Made by a program: the position numbers and the translations under genes. A DNA stretch of 64,000 bases from Tessaracoccus sp. Lineage in GTDB: Bacteria > Actinomycetota > Actinomycetes > Propionibacteriales > Propionibacteriaceae. This document shows, piece after piece, positions 16,259 through 24,764 of the stretch; within the stretch, counting starts at the first letter, position 1, and the number at the start of each line of letters is the position of its first letter. Location: positions 558,001-622,000 of the forward strand of contig NZ_JADJNP010000004.1 in assembly GCF_016714275.1 (NCBI RefSeq), given 5' to 3'. Under the pieces are notes generated by a model. The model saw only the letters and a list, made by a program, of their open reading frames with translations. It was not told the origin of the DNA and did not search any database.

Positions 16259-17187
16259 TGCCGGTCCGGGTCGAGGCCGGCGCCGATGCGGGGCTGGCCT
16301 GGCACTTCGGCAACCCGGTCGCCGAGGCGCGCCGTCTCGAGGCCGGCGACGGCGTCGTCGACCTCCGCAACCGCGAGGTCGTCGAGGTCGGCGGCGCCGA
16401 CAGGCTGAGCTGGCTGCACTCGCTCACCACCCAGCACATGGAGGCGCTGGCGCCTGGCGAGGCGACCACCGCGCTGATCCTCTCTCCGACGGGGCACATC
16501 GAGCACGTGCTGCACGGGGTCGACGACGGCACCTCGTTCCTGGCGTGGACCGAGCCCGGCCGCGCCGACGAGCTGGTGGCCTTCCTCGACCGGATGCGGT
16601 TCGCGATGAGGGTCGAGGTGGCCCGCCGCGACGACCTGCGCCTGGTGTGGGCGGGCCACCGCGTCCCGCTGGACGGGGCCTGGCGCGTCCGCGACTCCGA
16701 CCTCGGCGGCGTCGAGGCCTTCCTGCCGGTCGACGCCGAGCTGGAGGACAACGCGGGCACCTGGGCGTTCGAGGCCCTGCGGATCGCCGCCGGGGTGCCG
16801 CGCATCTTCGTCGACACCGACTTCAAGACGATCCCGAACGAGATCGGATTGGTCGGCACGCACCTCAGCAAGGGCTGCTACCGCGGGCAGGAGACCGTCG
16901 CGCGGGTCCACACGCTCGGCCGCCCGCCGCGCCGGCTGGTGCAGCTGCACCTCGACGGCTCCCGCTCGGAGCTGCCGGAGCCCGGCGCCGCGCTGGAGCA
17001 CGGCGGCCGCGCCGTCGGCTTCGTCGGCTCTGCGGCACGCCACCACGAGCTCGGCCCGATCGCGCTGGGCCTGGTCAAGCGGGGCGTCCCGGTGGACGCC
17101 GAGCTCGTCGTCTCCGGCATCGCGGCGGCGCAGGAGGTGCTCGTCGACCCCGACGTCGGCCTCCACGTGAGGCCGCGGCTGGGCTAA
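16258..17187 (+). CDS. ygfZ: Folate-binding YgfZ/GcvT-like protein
   Basis: The 309-residue protein contains KGCYRGQETVARVHTLG, the signature motif with the invariant Cys of the YgfZ family, which uses tetrahydrofolate to aid iron-sulfur cluster assembly or repair. The front half has the GcvT-like VDLRNREVVEVGGADRLSWLHSLTTQ. The ATG shares a base with the preceding stop. Its TAA overlaps the stop of the convergent permease gene on the other strand by three bases. Confidence 0.92.
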   Translation: MPVRVEAGADAGLAWHFGNPVAEARRLEAGDGVVDLRNREVVEVGGADRLSWLHSLTTQHMEALAPGEATTALILSPTGHIEHVLHGVDDGTSFLAWTEPGRADELVAFLDRMRFAMRVEVARRDDLRLVWAGHRVPLDGAWRVRDSDLGGVEAFLPVDAELEDNAGTWAFEALRIAAGVPRIFVDTDFKTIPNEIGLVGTHLSKGCYRGQETVARVHTLGRPPRRLVQLHLDGSRSELPEPGAALEHGGRAVGFVGSAARHHELGPIALGLVKRGVPVDAELVVSGIAAAQEVLVDPDVGLHVRPRLG

Positions 17188-18062
17188 CCCTTCACGGAGC
17201 CGGAGGTCAGGCCGCCGATGATGTAGCGCTGGAGCGTCAGGAACAGCACGAGGACGGGGATCGACGCGACGAGGGCGCCCGCGGCGAAGAGGCCCCAGTT
17301 GCTGGAGAGCTGGTTCGACACCCACTGGAACATGCCGACGGCGAGCGTCCAATTCTCCTCGGAGACCAGCACGATCTTCGCGACGATGTAGTCGCCGAAC
17401 GACGCGATGAACGCCAGCAGGCCGACGACGGCGAGGATGGGCGTCACCAGGGGCATGATGAGCTTCCAGTAGATCTGGGCGTGGCTCGCGCCGTCGATCT
17501 TGGCGGACTCGTCGATCTCGATGGGCACCGTGTTGAAGAAGCCGTACATCAGGAACGTGTTGGTGCCGAGCGCGCCGCCGAGGTAGATGCAGATCAACGC
17601 GAGCTTCGAGTTGAGGCCGAGCTGCGGGAACACCGCGCCGAGGGCCAACAGCATCAGGAAGATGGCGACGAAGGCGAGGGCCTGCGGGAACATCTGGATG
17701 ATGAGCAGCGCGGTGAGGCCGACGCGGCGGCCCGCGAAGCGGAACCGCGAGAAGGCGTACGCGGCCGCGGCGCCCATGAGTACCGTGCCGATCGCGGCGG
17801 TGCCGCCGACGATCAGGGTGTTGCCGAACCACGTCCAGTAGCGGGTGTCCGACAGCGCGGCGAAGTTGTGGACGTCGATCACGGAGAACAGCGCGTTGCT
17901 CGCCGCGAGGCTGCCGTGCGGGTTGAACGCGGCCGAGACGATGTAGATCAGCGGGAACGTCGCGTAGAACAGCACGACGGCGGCGACGAGGTACTTCCAG
18001 CCGACCTCGCTCAGCCAACGACGGCGGCGGGCGGCGGTGCGGTTCGTAGGCGTTGCGGACAT
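17184..18062 (-). CDS. Sugar ABC transporter permease (MalG type)
   Basis: A 292-residue permease with six membrane segments and the coupling loop EIDESAKIDGASHAQIYWKLIMPL. It pairs with the MalF-type protein encoded just before it, sharing one base of start and stop. The C-terminal YIIGGLTSGSVKG is typical of MalG-like subunits. The operon with a GH42 beta-galactosidase suggests galactosides as substrates (as for GanQ of Bacillus), not maltose. Confidence 0.9.
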   Translation of the reverse strand: MSATPTNRTAARRRRWLSEVGWKYLVAAVVLFYATFPLIYIVSAAFNPHGSLAASNALFSVIDVHNFAALSDTRYWTWFGNTLIVGGTAAIGTVLMGAAAAYAFSRFRFAGRRVGLTALLIIQMFPQALAFVAIFLMLLALGAVFPQLGLNSKLALICIYLGGALGTNTFLMYGFFNTVPIEIDESAKIDGASHAQIYWKLIMPLVTPILAVVGLLAFIASFGDYIVAKIVLVSEENWTLAVGMFQWVSNQLSSNWGLFAAGALVASIPVLVLFLTLQRYIIGGLTSGSVKG

Positions 18063-19636
18063 CACAGGTACTCCTCAAGCCGCTTCGTCTGCCGGAACGC
18101 GATCGCCGAGATCAGGCCGACGACGATGAACACGATGATGGAAAGTGCGCTGGCGAGGCCGTAGTCGGCCGAGCCGCCGGAGACGCCGGAGATGTCCCAG
18201 ATCGCGGAGATCAGGATGTCGGTGGAGCCCAGCGCGTACGGGGCGCCCGGTATGGCGGGGCCGCCGTTGTTGAACATGTAGATGACGGTGAAGTTGTTGA
18301 AGCTGAACGCGAAGGACGAGATCAGCAGCGGCGCCGTCGACACGAGGATCAGCGGAAGGATGATCGACGTCATCTGGCGGAGCCTGCCCGCGCCGTCGAG
18401 GCTGGCCGCCTCGAGGGTGTCGGACGGCAGGGCCTGAAGCGCGCCCGTGCAGACGAGGAAGTAGTAGGGGTACGTCAGCCAGACGTTGACGAAGAGGACG
18501 GCGAACCGGGCGAGCCAGGGGTCGCCCAGCCAGTCGATGTTCGCCCCGCCGAAGAACATCTCGTTGATGACGCCGAACTCCGCGTTGAACATGCCGCGGA
18601 ACAGCAGCGCGGACATGAACGCGGGGAAGGCGTAGGGGAGGATGAAGAGCGTGCGCAGCACCTTCCGGCCGCGGACCCTCTCGTCGTTGAAGACGATGGC
18701 GATGACGAGGCCGAGCGCGAAGGGGATCACGACCGACAGCGCGGCCCAGGCGAGCGTCCACAGCGACACCATCGCGAGGGGCTTCGCCATGTCGGGGTCG
18801 GTGAACAGTCGGGTGAAGTTCTCGAAGCCGACGCCGACCGCCCAGCCGGTGGCGAGCGACTCCCCGTCGTCGGAGGTGAAGAGGCCCCGGTCCGTGGCGT
18901 GGTAGACGACGCCGGTCGCGGTGTTGGTGATGGTCTGGGCCGCCTCGTCCCACACCATTGTCGACTGGTAGACGGCGCCGCTCGCCCCGTCGCGGGTGCG
19001 GATGGATCCCGCGTTCGGGTCGTCGGAGACCGGGACCCGCAGGTCGATGACCGCCTTCTGCAGCTCCTGATCGCTCAGGAGGTCGCGGCGCGAGACGACG
19101 TCCCAGCCGGGCACCTCCTTCGGCGCGGCGGCGGCCGTCGCGGCGCCCAGCGACTCCAGCGGCTGCTCCGCCGTGCCGACCTTGAGCTGGCCGTCGTCGA
19201 CGACGGCGAAGCCCAGCTCGTCGCCCTGACGGACGACCGAGAGCGGGAGGCTGGGCGCGCCCTCGGCGCGCCGCTCGCCCTGGCCGAGGGACGCCTGCAC
19301 GGCCTGCGCCTGAGTGCCGACGTGGCCTGCGCCGTAGTTCGTGAAGGCGATGTAGGCGGTGTAGCCGAAGATGAACACCTGGAAGACCAGCAGGAACGCC
19401 AGCCCCGGCAGGAGATACTTCAGGGGCAGCGCCCGCTTGGTGAAGTAGACGACGTCGGCGGCCGCGAGCAGCACGACAGCGGCGCCGAGGATGACCCAGC
19501 TGCCCGCCTGGTACGCGGCGATGATGCCCATGAGGCCGAATGCGTTGATCACGGCCATGATGGCGAGCTTCGCGAGGAACCCCCAGCCGAGCCATGCGCG
19601 TCCATGCGGCCCGCGGCCGCCTCCGTCGGTGGTCAC
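18062..19636 (-). CDS. Sugar ABC transporter permease (MalF type, with large external loop)
   Basis: A 524-residue permease, far longer than most CUT1 permeases. After three or four N-terminal hydrophobic segments (about 15-110), residues of roughly 115-275 form a soluble insert, comparable to the P2 loop of E. coli MalF (514 residues), which touches the binding protein. The EAA loop is DTLEAASLDGAGRLRQMTSIILPL. The GTG start overlaps the binding-protein stop by four bases. Confidence 0.9.
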   Translation of the reverse strand: MTTDGGGRGPHGRAWLGWGFLAKLAIMAVINAFGLMGIIAAYQAGSWVILGAAVVLLAAADVVYFTKRALPLKYLLPGLAFLLVFQVFIFGYTAYIAFTNYGAGHVGTQAQAVQASLGQGERRAEGAPSLPLSVVRQGDELGFAVVDDGQLKVGTAEQPLESLGAATAAAAPKEVPGWDVVSRRDLLSDQELQKAVIDLRVPVSDDPNAGSIRTRDGASGAVYQSTMVWDEAAQTITNTATGVVYHATDRGLFTSDDGESLATGWAVGVGFENFTRLFTDPDMAKPLAMVSLWTLAWAALSVVIPFALGLVIAIVFNDERVRGRKVLRTLFILPYAFPAFMSALLFRGMFNAEFGVINEMFFGGANIDWLGDPWLARFAVLFVNVWLTYPYYFLVCTGALQALPSDTLEAASLDGAGRLRQMTSIILPLILVSTAPLLISSFAFSFNNFTVIYMFNNGGPAIPGAPYALGSTDILISAIWDISGVSGGSADYGLASALSIIVFIVVGLISAIAFRQTKRLEEYL

Positions 19637-20898
19637 TTGATCGCGTCCTCGAGGTCGCTGATCATCTTCGACCAGGTGTCAGCCGGATTCGCGCCCTTGA
19701 TGATCTGCACCTGGGCGGCGTTCCACATCTCCCACGCCGAGCCCATCTCAGGGATGTTCGGCATCGGGACGCCGTTGTTCGACGACTCGATGAAGCCGGC
19801 GATGACCGCGTCGGAGGACACCTCGTCGGCCAGCGTGGTCCACGCGGGGATGCGCGGGTCGGCCTCGTAGAGCGCCTTCTGCGCGGTGTCGGTGGCGAGG
19901 TAGTTCACCATGAGCTCCTGCGCGACGAGCGCGTTCTTGCTCTGGGCGCTCAGGTAGAAGCCCTGCACGCCGACGAACGGGGAGGCGGTCTCGCCGCCGG
20001 CCGACGGGATGGGGTTGACCTTGACGTTGACGCCCTTGGCGGTCAGCGCCTCGATGGCCCAGGGGCCCTGGATCGTGTAGGGCGCCTTGCCGTCGGCGAA
20101 GAGCTCGTTGTTGGTGTCGTAGTCGACGGTGGTCGAGATGTACTTGGTGCCCTTCTCGCCGTTGGCGCCGAGCCACTCGGCGAACTTGGTGCCGGGCTCG
20201 CCGCCCATGCCGACCTCGGTGGTGAAGCCCGCCTCGGTCTGGACGAACACCGGGGCGCCGAACGAGGTCTGGAAGCCGTACATCGTGTAGGCGTCGCCGG
20301 TCTGGCCCGCGGTGTTGATGACGAACGGGCGCTCGGCGCCCGACTCCTTGCCCTTGGCGATCATGTCGTCGAAGGTGGCGGGGGCTTCCTCGCCGACGAG
20401 GTCGGTGTTCTGGATGAGCGCGATGGTCTCCAGCGAGTACGGCAGCGCGTACAGCTGGGAGTCGTAGGTGAACGCCGACAGCGAGACGGGGGCGAACGAG
20501 GAGGCCTTGTCGGTCAGGTCGATCGTCGAGACGACGCCGCCCTGGACGAAGGCGCCGAGCCAGTCGTGGGCGCCGATGGTGATGTCCGGACCCTCGCCGG
20601 TGGGAACCTGGGCGAGGAAGTCGGTGCGGATGTCGTCGAAGTTCTTCTGGACGAGCGTGACCTTCGCGCCGGTCTCCGACTCGAACGTCTTGGCCGCAGC
20701 CTCGATGGCGGGCTTGCGGTTGGCGTCGGTCCAGATGGTCAGCTCGACGCCGGTGGCGTCGATGGGGGCCTCGGACGCGGTCGTCTCGGTGGGCGCGGCG
20801 GTGCCGGGGTCGGGCGTCGTGGCGGGCGTGCTGCCGCCGCACGCGGCGAGCAGGAGCGAGGCCGCGAGTGCGGCGGCCCCGATGCTGAACTTGCTCAT
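19633..20898 (-). CDS. Sugar-binding lipoprotein (MalE type)
   Basis: A 421-residue solute-binding protein with a lipoprotein signal ending LLLAAC (Cys20), a Thr/Ala/Pro-rich tether and the typical opening VELTIWTDANRKPAIEAAAKTF. The later text GPWAIEALTAKGVNVKVNPIP is typical of maltodextrin-type binding proteins. AAAGGAA lies before the ATG. It delivers sugar to the MalF/MalG-type channel. No ATPase gene is in the operon, so a shared MsmK-type ATPase elsewhere must drive it. Confidence 0.9.
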   Translation of the reverse strand: MSKFSIGAAALAASLLLAACGGSTPATTPDPGTAAPTETTASEAPIDATGVELTIWTDANRKPAIEAAAKTFESETGAKVTLVQKNFDDIRTDFLAQVPTGEGPDITIGAHDWLGAFVQGGVVSTIDLTDKASSFAPVSLSAFTYDSQLYALPYSLETIALIQNTDLVGEEAPATFDDMIAKGKESGAERPFVINTAGQTGDAYTMYGFQTSFGAPVFVQTEAGFTTEVGMGGEPGTKFAEWLGANGEKGTKYISTTVDYDTNNELFADGKAPYTIQGPWAIEALTAKGVNVKVNPIPSAGGETASPFVGVQGFYLSAQSKNALVAQELMVNYLATDTAQKALYEADPRIPAWTTLADEVSSDAVIAGFIESSNNGVPMPNIPEMGSAWEMWNAAQVQIIKGANPADTWSKMISDLEDAIK

Positions 20899-20934
20899 GG
20901 GTGGGTTCCTTTCGGTGAGGTGTGCGGGCGCCGG

Positions 20935-22947
20935 TCAGCGTCCGCGGAGAGAGGAGTCGGGGGAGTGGCGGACGACGGCGACGGCGCCGGCCCGCAGGGC
21001 GACGGCGTCGGAGTCGACACCGTCGGAGAGGAGGTCCGCGCCGGAGAGGGGGAGGACCACGTCGTCGGTCGAGTGGTTGACGGCGACGGTGTAGGAGGCG
21101 CCCGCGCCGTGGCGGGTCACCACCTCGACGCCCGCGGGCAGGCCGAGCGGGGCGAGCCCCGCGTCGGCGTAGACCTCGGTCATGATGGCGGCCAGGCCGT
21201 CGGCCGTCGGGCGGGTGCTGACGTACCAGCCCACCCCGTCGCCGTGGACGTTGCGCGTGACGGCGGGGCCGCCGTCGGTCCTTCCCGCGACGAAGCGGGC
21301 GCGCGGCTCCGCGGTGGTGAGCACCAGGTCCTCCTGCCAGACGTCCGCGGTGAACTCGCGGTCGCCGAGGCGGAAGGTGTCGTGCCGGCCCTCGCGCAGG
21401 GGAAGGAACTCCTCGACCCACACGCCCAGCGCGGGCTCGAGCGGCCGGCCGAAGCCGCCCTCGTGCACCGCGTCGTGCTCGTCGACGACGGCTGAGAAGT
21501 AGGAGACGAGCAGCGTGCCGCCTCCCGCGACGAAGCGGTTCAGGTTGTCGGCCTGCGCGCGGGTCAACAGGTACTGCGCGGGCGCGATCACGAGGCGGTA
21601 GCCGGAGAGGTCCTGCGACGGATGGGCGAAGTCGGCGGTGAGGCCGTCGCGCCAGAGACGCTCGTAGTAGGCGCGGATCCGCTCGCGCGGGTCGACGGCC
21701 TCGGACGGGTGCCAGCCGAGGCCCTGCGCCCACATCGACTCGAAGTCCCACAGGATGGCGACGTCGGCGCGCACCTCGGAGCCCTTGACCTCGGCCAGCC
21801 TGCCGAGCTTCGCGCCCAGGTCGACGACCTCGCGCCAGACCCGCGATGAGGTGCCCGCGTGCGGGAGCATCGCCGAGTGGAACTTCTCCGCGCCGGAGCG
21901 CGAGGCGCGCCACTGGAAGAAGAGGACGGCGTCGGCGCCGCGGCCGAGGTGCGCGAGCGAGTTGCGGGCCATCTCGCCGGGCCGCTTCGCGATGTTGCGG
22001 GGCTGCCAGTTCACGGCGGAGGTGGAGTGCTCCATGAGGATCCAGGGCCTGCCGCCGCCGACCGAGCGGGTCAGGTCGGCCGCGATCGCGAGGCCGATCT
22101 CCGCCTCCTCGTCGGCCGCCCAGAGGTAGTGGTCGTCGGCCACGATGTCGACCTCGCGCGCCCACGCCCACAGGTCGCAGCCGTCGTGCTGGTTGGCCAT
22201 GAAGTTCGTCGTGATGGGCTGGGCGGCGTGGCGTCGGATCTCGTCGCGCTCGGCGATGAAGCAGTCGCGCAGCATCTGGTCGCTGAAGCGGGCGAAGTCC
22301 AGCCGCTGGGCCGGGTTCACCGCCGACGGCGCGGCGGCGGGGGTGCCGACGTGGGCGAACGTCGTGTAGTGCTGGCCCCAGAAGGCGGTGCCCCACGCGC
22401 TGTTCAGGCCGTCGACGGTGCCGTACCGGTCCTCGAGCCAGACCCGCCAGGCGGCCAGCGCGGGCGCCGAGTGGTCCTCCCCGACGGGGACGCCGTACTC
22501 GTTGTGGACGTGCCACATCACGACGGCGGGGTGGTCGGCGTAGCGGCGGGCCAGCTCGCCCGCGATGCGGACGGCGGCCGCGCGGTACTCGGGCGACGAC
22601 GGGGCGGCCGCGCCGCGGGAGCCGAAGCCGAGCGCCACGCCGTCGCCGGTCACGACGCGGGCGTGCGGGTAGGCGTCGAAGAACCACGCGGGGGGAGAGG
22701 CGGTGGGGGTGCCGAGGTCGGCCCGGATGCCGTTGCTCCACAGCAGGTCGAGCAACTCGTCGAGCCACGAGAAGTCGAACTCGCCCTCGGCGACCTCGAG
22801 CAGGCCCCAGGAGAAGATGCCGACGCTGACCAGGCCGACGCCGGCCTCGCGCATCAGCGCGACGTCCTCGCGCCAGGTCTCGCGTGGCCACTGCTCCGGG
22901 TTGTAGTCGCCGCCGTAGGCGATCCCAGGCCAGGGGGTCTTTGTCAT
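20935..22947 (-). CDS. GH42 beta-galactosidase
   Basis: A 670-residue cytoplasmic glycosidase. GGDYNPEQWP opens the GH42 barrel, Glu150 in WHVHNEYG is the acid/base and Glu306 in LMEHSTSAVNWQ is the nucleophile. A trimerisation domain (YFSAVVDEHDAV) and a C-terminal beta domain follow. It releases galactose from lactose or galacto-oligosaccharides. The ATG at 22947 has GAGGA ten bases upstream; an in-frame GTG nine bases earlier is too close to that site. It heads the operon with the ABC genes and has a repressor site between its promoter and start. Confidence 0.93.
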   Translation of the reverse strand: MTKTPWPGIAYGGDYNPEQWPRETWREDVALMREAGVGLVSVGIFSWGLLEVAEGEFDFSWLDELLDLLWSNGIRADLGTPTASPPAWFFDAYPHARVVTGDGVALGFGSRGAAAPSSPEYRAAAVRIAGELARRYADHPAVVMWHVHNEYGVPVGEDHSAPALAAWRVWLEDRYGTVDGLNSAWGTAFWGQHYTTFAHVGTPAAAPSAVNPAQRLDFARFSDQMLRDCFIAERDEIRRHAAQPITTNFMANQHDGCDLWAWAREVDIVADDHYLWAADEEAEIGLAIAADLTRSVGGGRPWILMEHSTSAVNWQPRNIAKRPGEMARNSLAHLGRGADAVLFFQWRASRSGAEKFHSAMLPHAGTSSRVWREVVDLGAKLGRLAEVKGSEVRADVAILWDFESMWAQGLGWHPSEAVDPRERIRAYYERLWRDGLTADFAHPSQDLSGYRLVIAPAQYLLTRAQADNLNRFVAGGGTLLVSYFSAVVDEHDAVHEGGFGRPLEPALGVWVEEFLPLREGRHDTFRLGDREFTADVWQEDLVLTTAEPRARFVAGRTDGGPAVTRNVHGDGVGWYVSTRPTADGLAAIMTEVYADAGLAPLGLPAGVEVVTRHGAGASYTVAVNHSTDDVVLPLSGADLLSDGVDSDAVALRAGAVAVVRHSPDSSLRGR

Positions 22948-22984
22948 GTACGACACGTCCTCGGGTCTTTCGAGTGGTCACGGG

Positions 22985-23001
22985 CTGTGATCGGTTACAG
23001 G
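22985..23001. promoter_or_regulatory. LacI-family operator 1
   Basis: CTGTGATCGGTTACAGG matches the second site at 23053 in twelve of seventeen positions, including both six-base ends (CTGTGA and TACAGG). It lies just downstream of the expected transcript start of the beta-galactosidase operon, so a bound repressor would block elongation. Confidence 0.7.
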
Positions 23002-23009
23002 ATGCCTCA

Positions 23010-23038
23010 AACCTAGATTGGAGACGAAGAAAAGTCAC
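23010..23038 (-). promoter_or_regulatory. Promoter of the galactoside operon
   Basis: On the minus strand GTGACT (23033-23038), a 17-base spacer and TAGGTT (23010-23015) form a standard vegetative promoter reading towards the beta-galactosidase gene. It lies between the two LacI-type operators. Confidence 0.5.
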
Positions 23039-23052
23039 GTTCTGTTATGAAA

Positions 23053-23069
23053 CTGTGACCGTGTACAGG
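23053..23069. promoter_or_regulatory. LacI-family operator 2
   Basis: CTGTGACCGTGTACAGG lies 68 bases from operator 1 and covers the -35 region of the regulator gene, whose -10 is TAGAGT at 23080-23085. Occupancy would repress the regulator itself and could loop with operator 1. Confidence 0.7.
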
Positions 23070-23092
23070 AATCGCAGGGTAGAGTCCGCTAC

Positions 23093-24109
23093 GTGGCAGA
23101 GGTGATCCCCGCTCAGCGAAAGCTGACCATCCGCGACGTCGCGGCCGTCGCGGGGGTCTCGCACGCCACCGTCTCCCGCGTCCTCAACGGCAAGGAATGG
23201 GTCTCGCCCGAGGCGCGCGCCGCCGTCCAGGCGGCCATCGCGAAGACGGGGTACACCGCCAACCACGCCGCGCGGAGCCTCGCCACCGGGCGGGCCGACT
23301 CCGTCGCCTTCCTGCTCACCGAGCCGCAGCAGCTGCTGTTCGCCGACCCGACCTTCGCGCTGCTCCTGCGGGGCGCGACCGAGGCGCTGGCCCAGCGCGG
23401 GATGACCACGGCGCTCGTCGTCGCGGACACGCCCGCCGAGCGGACGAACGTCGAGCGCTTCGTGCGCGCCGGCCACGTCGACGGCGTGCTGCTGATCTCG
23501 TCGCATGAGTCGGATCCGCTGCTCGCCAACCTCATCGAAGCGGGAGTGCCTACCGTCTGCACGGGCGCCCCGCTCGGGTACCGGGCCATGGTGCCCACGG
23601 TCTCGGTGGCGGAACAGGAGTCGGCGCGCGTCATGACGCGCTACTTGATGGACCGCGGGTACGAGAAGATCGCGCTCATCACGGGCCCGAACGACACCCC
23701 GGGCGGCCGCTACCGGGTGGAGGGCTTTCGCGAGGAGATGGGCTTGCGCTTCCACCCCACCCTCGTCGAGCAGGGCGTCTACTCGGTCGACGGGGGCGCG
23801 GCCGCGATGCAGCGGCTCCTGGAGCGCGCGCCGGACATCGACGCCGTGTTCGCCGCATCCGACGTCATGGCTGTCGGCGCCATCGCCGCGCTCCGCCGCA
23901 GCGGCCGCTCGGTACCCGGTGATGTCGCCGTCGCCGGGTTCGACGACTCCGGCCTCGCGGAGAGCCACGACCCGCCGATGACGACCATGCGCCAGCCCTG
24001 GGCTCAGATCTCCAGCGTCATGGTCGACATCCTGCTCGACGTCGTTGCGGGCATCCCGCGTGACTCCGTGGTGCTGCCCACGACTCTCGTCGTGCGTGAG
24101 ACGGCCTAG
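23093..24109 (+). CDS. LacI-family regulator of the galactoside operon
   Basis: A 338-residue repressor with the LacI helix-turn-helix (LTIRDVAAVAGVSHATVSRVLNG) and hinge helix NHAARSLATGRADSV, then a periplasmic-binding-like effector domain. The GTG follows TAGAGT by seven bases, so it is leaderless. It is divergent from the GH42 operon with two near-identical operators between them, which makes it the local repressor; the inducer is probably galactose- or lactose-derived. Its stop overlaps the convergent tpx stop. Confidence 0.92.
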   Translation: MAEVIPAQRKLTIRDVAAVAGVSHATVSRVLNGKEWVSPEARAAVQAAIAKTGYTANHAARSLATGRADSVAFLLTEPQQLLFADPTFALLLRGATEALAQRGMTTALVVADTPAERTNVERFVRAGHVDGVLLISSHESDPLLANLIEAGVPTVCTGAPLGYRAMVPTVSVAEQESARVMTRYLMDRGYEKIALITGPNDTPGGRYRVEGFREEMGLRFHPTLVEQGVYSVDGGAAAMQRLLERAPDIDAVFAASDVMAVGAIAALRRSGRSVPGDVAVAGFDDSGLAESHDPPMTTMRQPWAQISSVMVDILLDVVAGIPRDSVVLPTTLVVRETA

Positions 24110-24603
24110 CTCAGCGCGGCCAGGGCGGCGTCGTAGTCGGGCTCCTGGCCGATCTCCGGGACCTGCTCGGTGTAGACGACCGCGCCGTCGGCGTCGACGA
24201 CCACCACAGCGCGGCTGAGCAGGTGTGCCAGCGGGCCGTCGGCCATGGTGACGCCGTAGGTCTCGCCGAAGTTGGTGCGGAAGTCCGACGCAACGGTCAC
24301 GTTCTCGATGCCCTCCGCGCCGCAGAAGCGGCCGAGCGCCATGGGAAGGTCGCGCGAGACGCAGAGCACGGCGACGCCATCGAGGCCGGCGGCGAGCTCG
24401 TTGAAGCGGCGCACGGACATGGCGCAGACGCCGGTGTCGACCGACGGGAAGATGTTGAGGACGAGCTTCTTGCCTGCGAAGGCTTCGCTGGTCAGGGGCT
24501 TCAGGTCGCCGCCGGTGACCTCGAAGGCGGGCGCCGCGCTGCCGACCTCGGGCAGCTGGCCGACGGTGTTGACAGGGGTGCCTCGGAAGGTGATTTCAGT
24601 CAT
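24106..24603 (-). CDS. tpx: Thiol peroxidase
   Basis: A 165-residue atypical 2-Cys peroxiredoxin. The peroxidatic Cys60 lies in SVDTGVCAMSVRRFNE and the resolving Cys94 in GRFCGAEG, as in E. coli Tpx. It reduces hydrogen peroxide and alkyl peroxides with thioredoxin. TAGGGT lies six bases before the ATG, another leaderless start. Its last four bases overlap the end of the LacI-family gene on the opposite strand. Confidence 0.96.
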   Translation of the reverse strand: MTEITFRGTPVNTVGQLPEVGSAAPAFEVTGGDLKPLTSEAFAGKKLVLNIFPSVDTGVCAMSVRRFNELAAGLDGVAVLCVSRDLPMALGRFCGAEGIENVTVASDFRTNFGETYGVTMADGPLAHLLSRAVVVVDADGAVVYTEQVPEIGQEPDYDAALAALS

Positions 24604-24764
24604 GCCGTGACCCTACAGGCCCGCGCCGACAGTGCGGGAGGGGTCCGTCGGGGGCGCCGTCGGACGGGGTTTCGCTGGCGGCGGAAAAGGCTTCAGCCCC
24701 CCCGGGTCTGAGTGTTTCGCGCGTTGTTGGGGTGCCGTTAACCAAACCATGCTGAAATGTGGCC

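Noticed and set aside
16159..18078. 639-codon minus-strand open frame
   Set aside because: It runs across ygfZ and the MalG-type gene in another frame and has an Arg/Pro/His-rich composition typical of GC-rich shadow frames.
19594..21495. 633-codon plus-strand open frame
   Set aside because: It is antisense to the binding protein and GH42 genes, rich in Gly/Val/Asp/Arg, and has no family motif.
19748..23038. 1096-codon minus-strand open frame
   Set aside because: Extremely Arg/Pro-rich text in the wrong frame of the GH42 and binding-protein genes.
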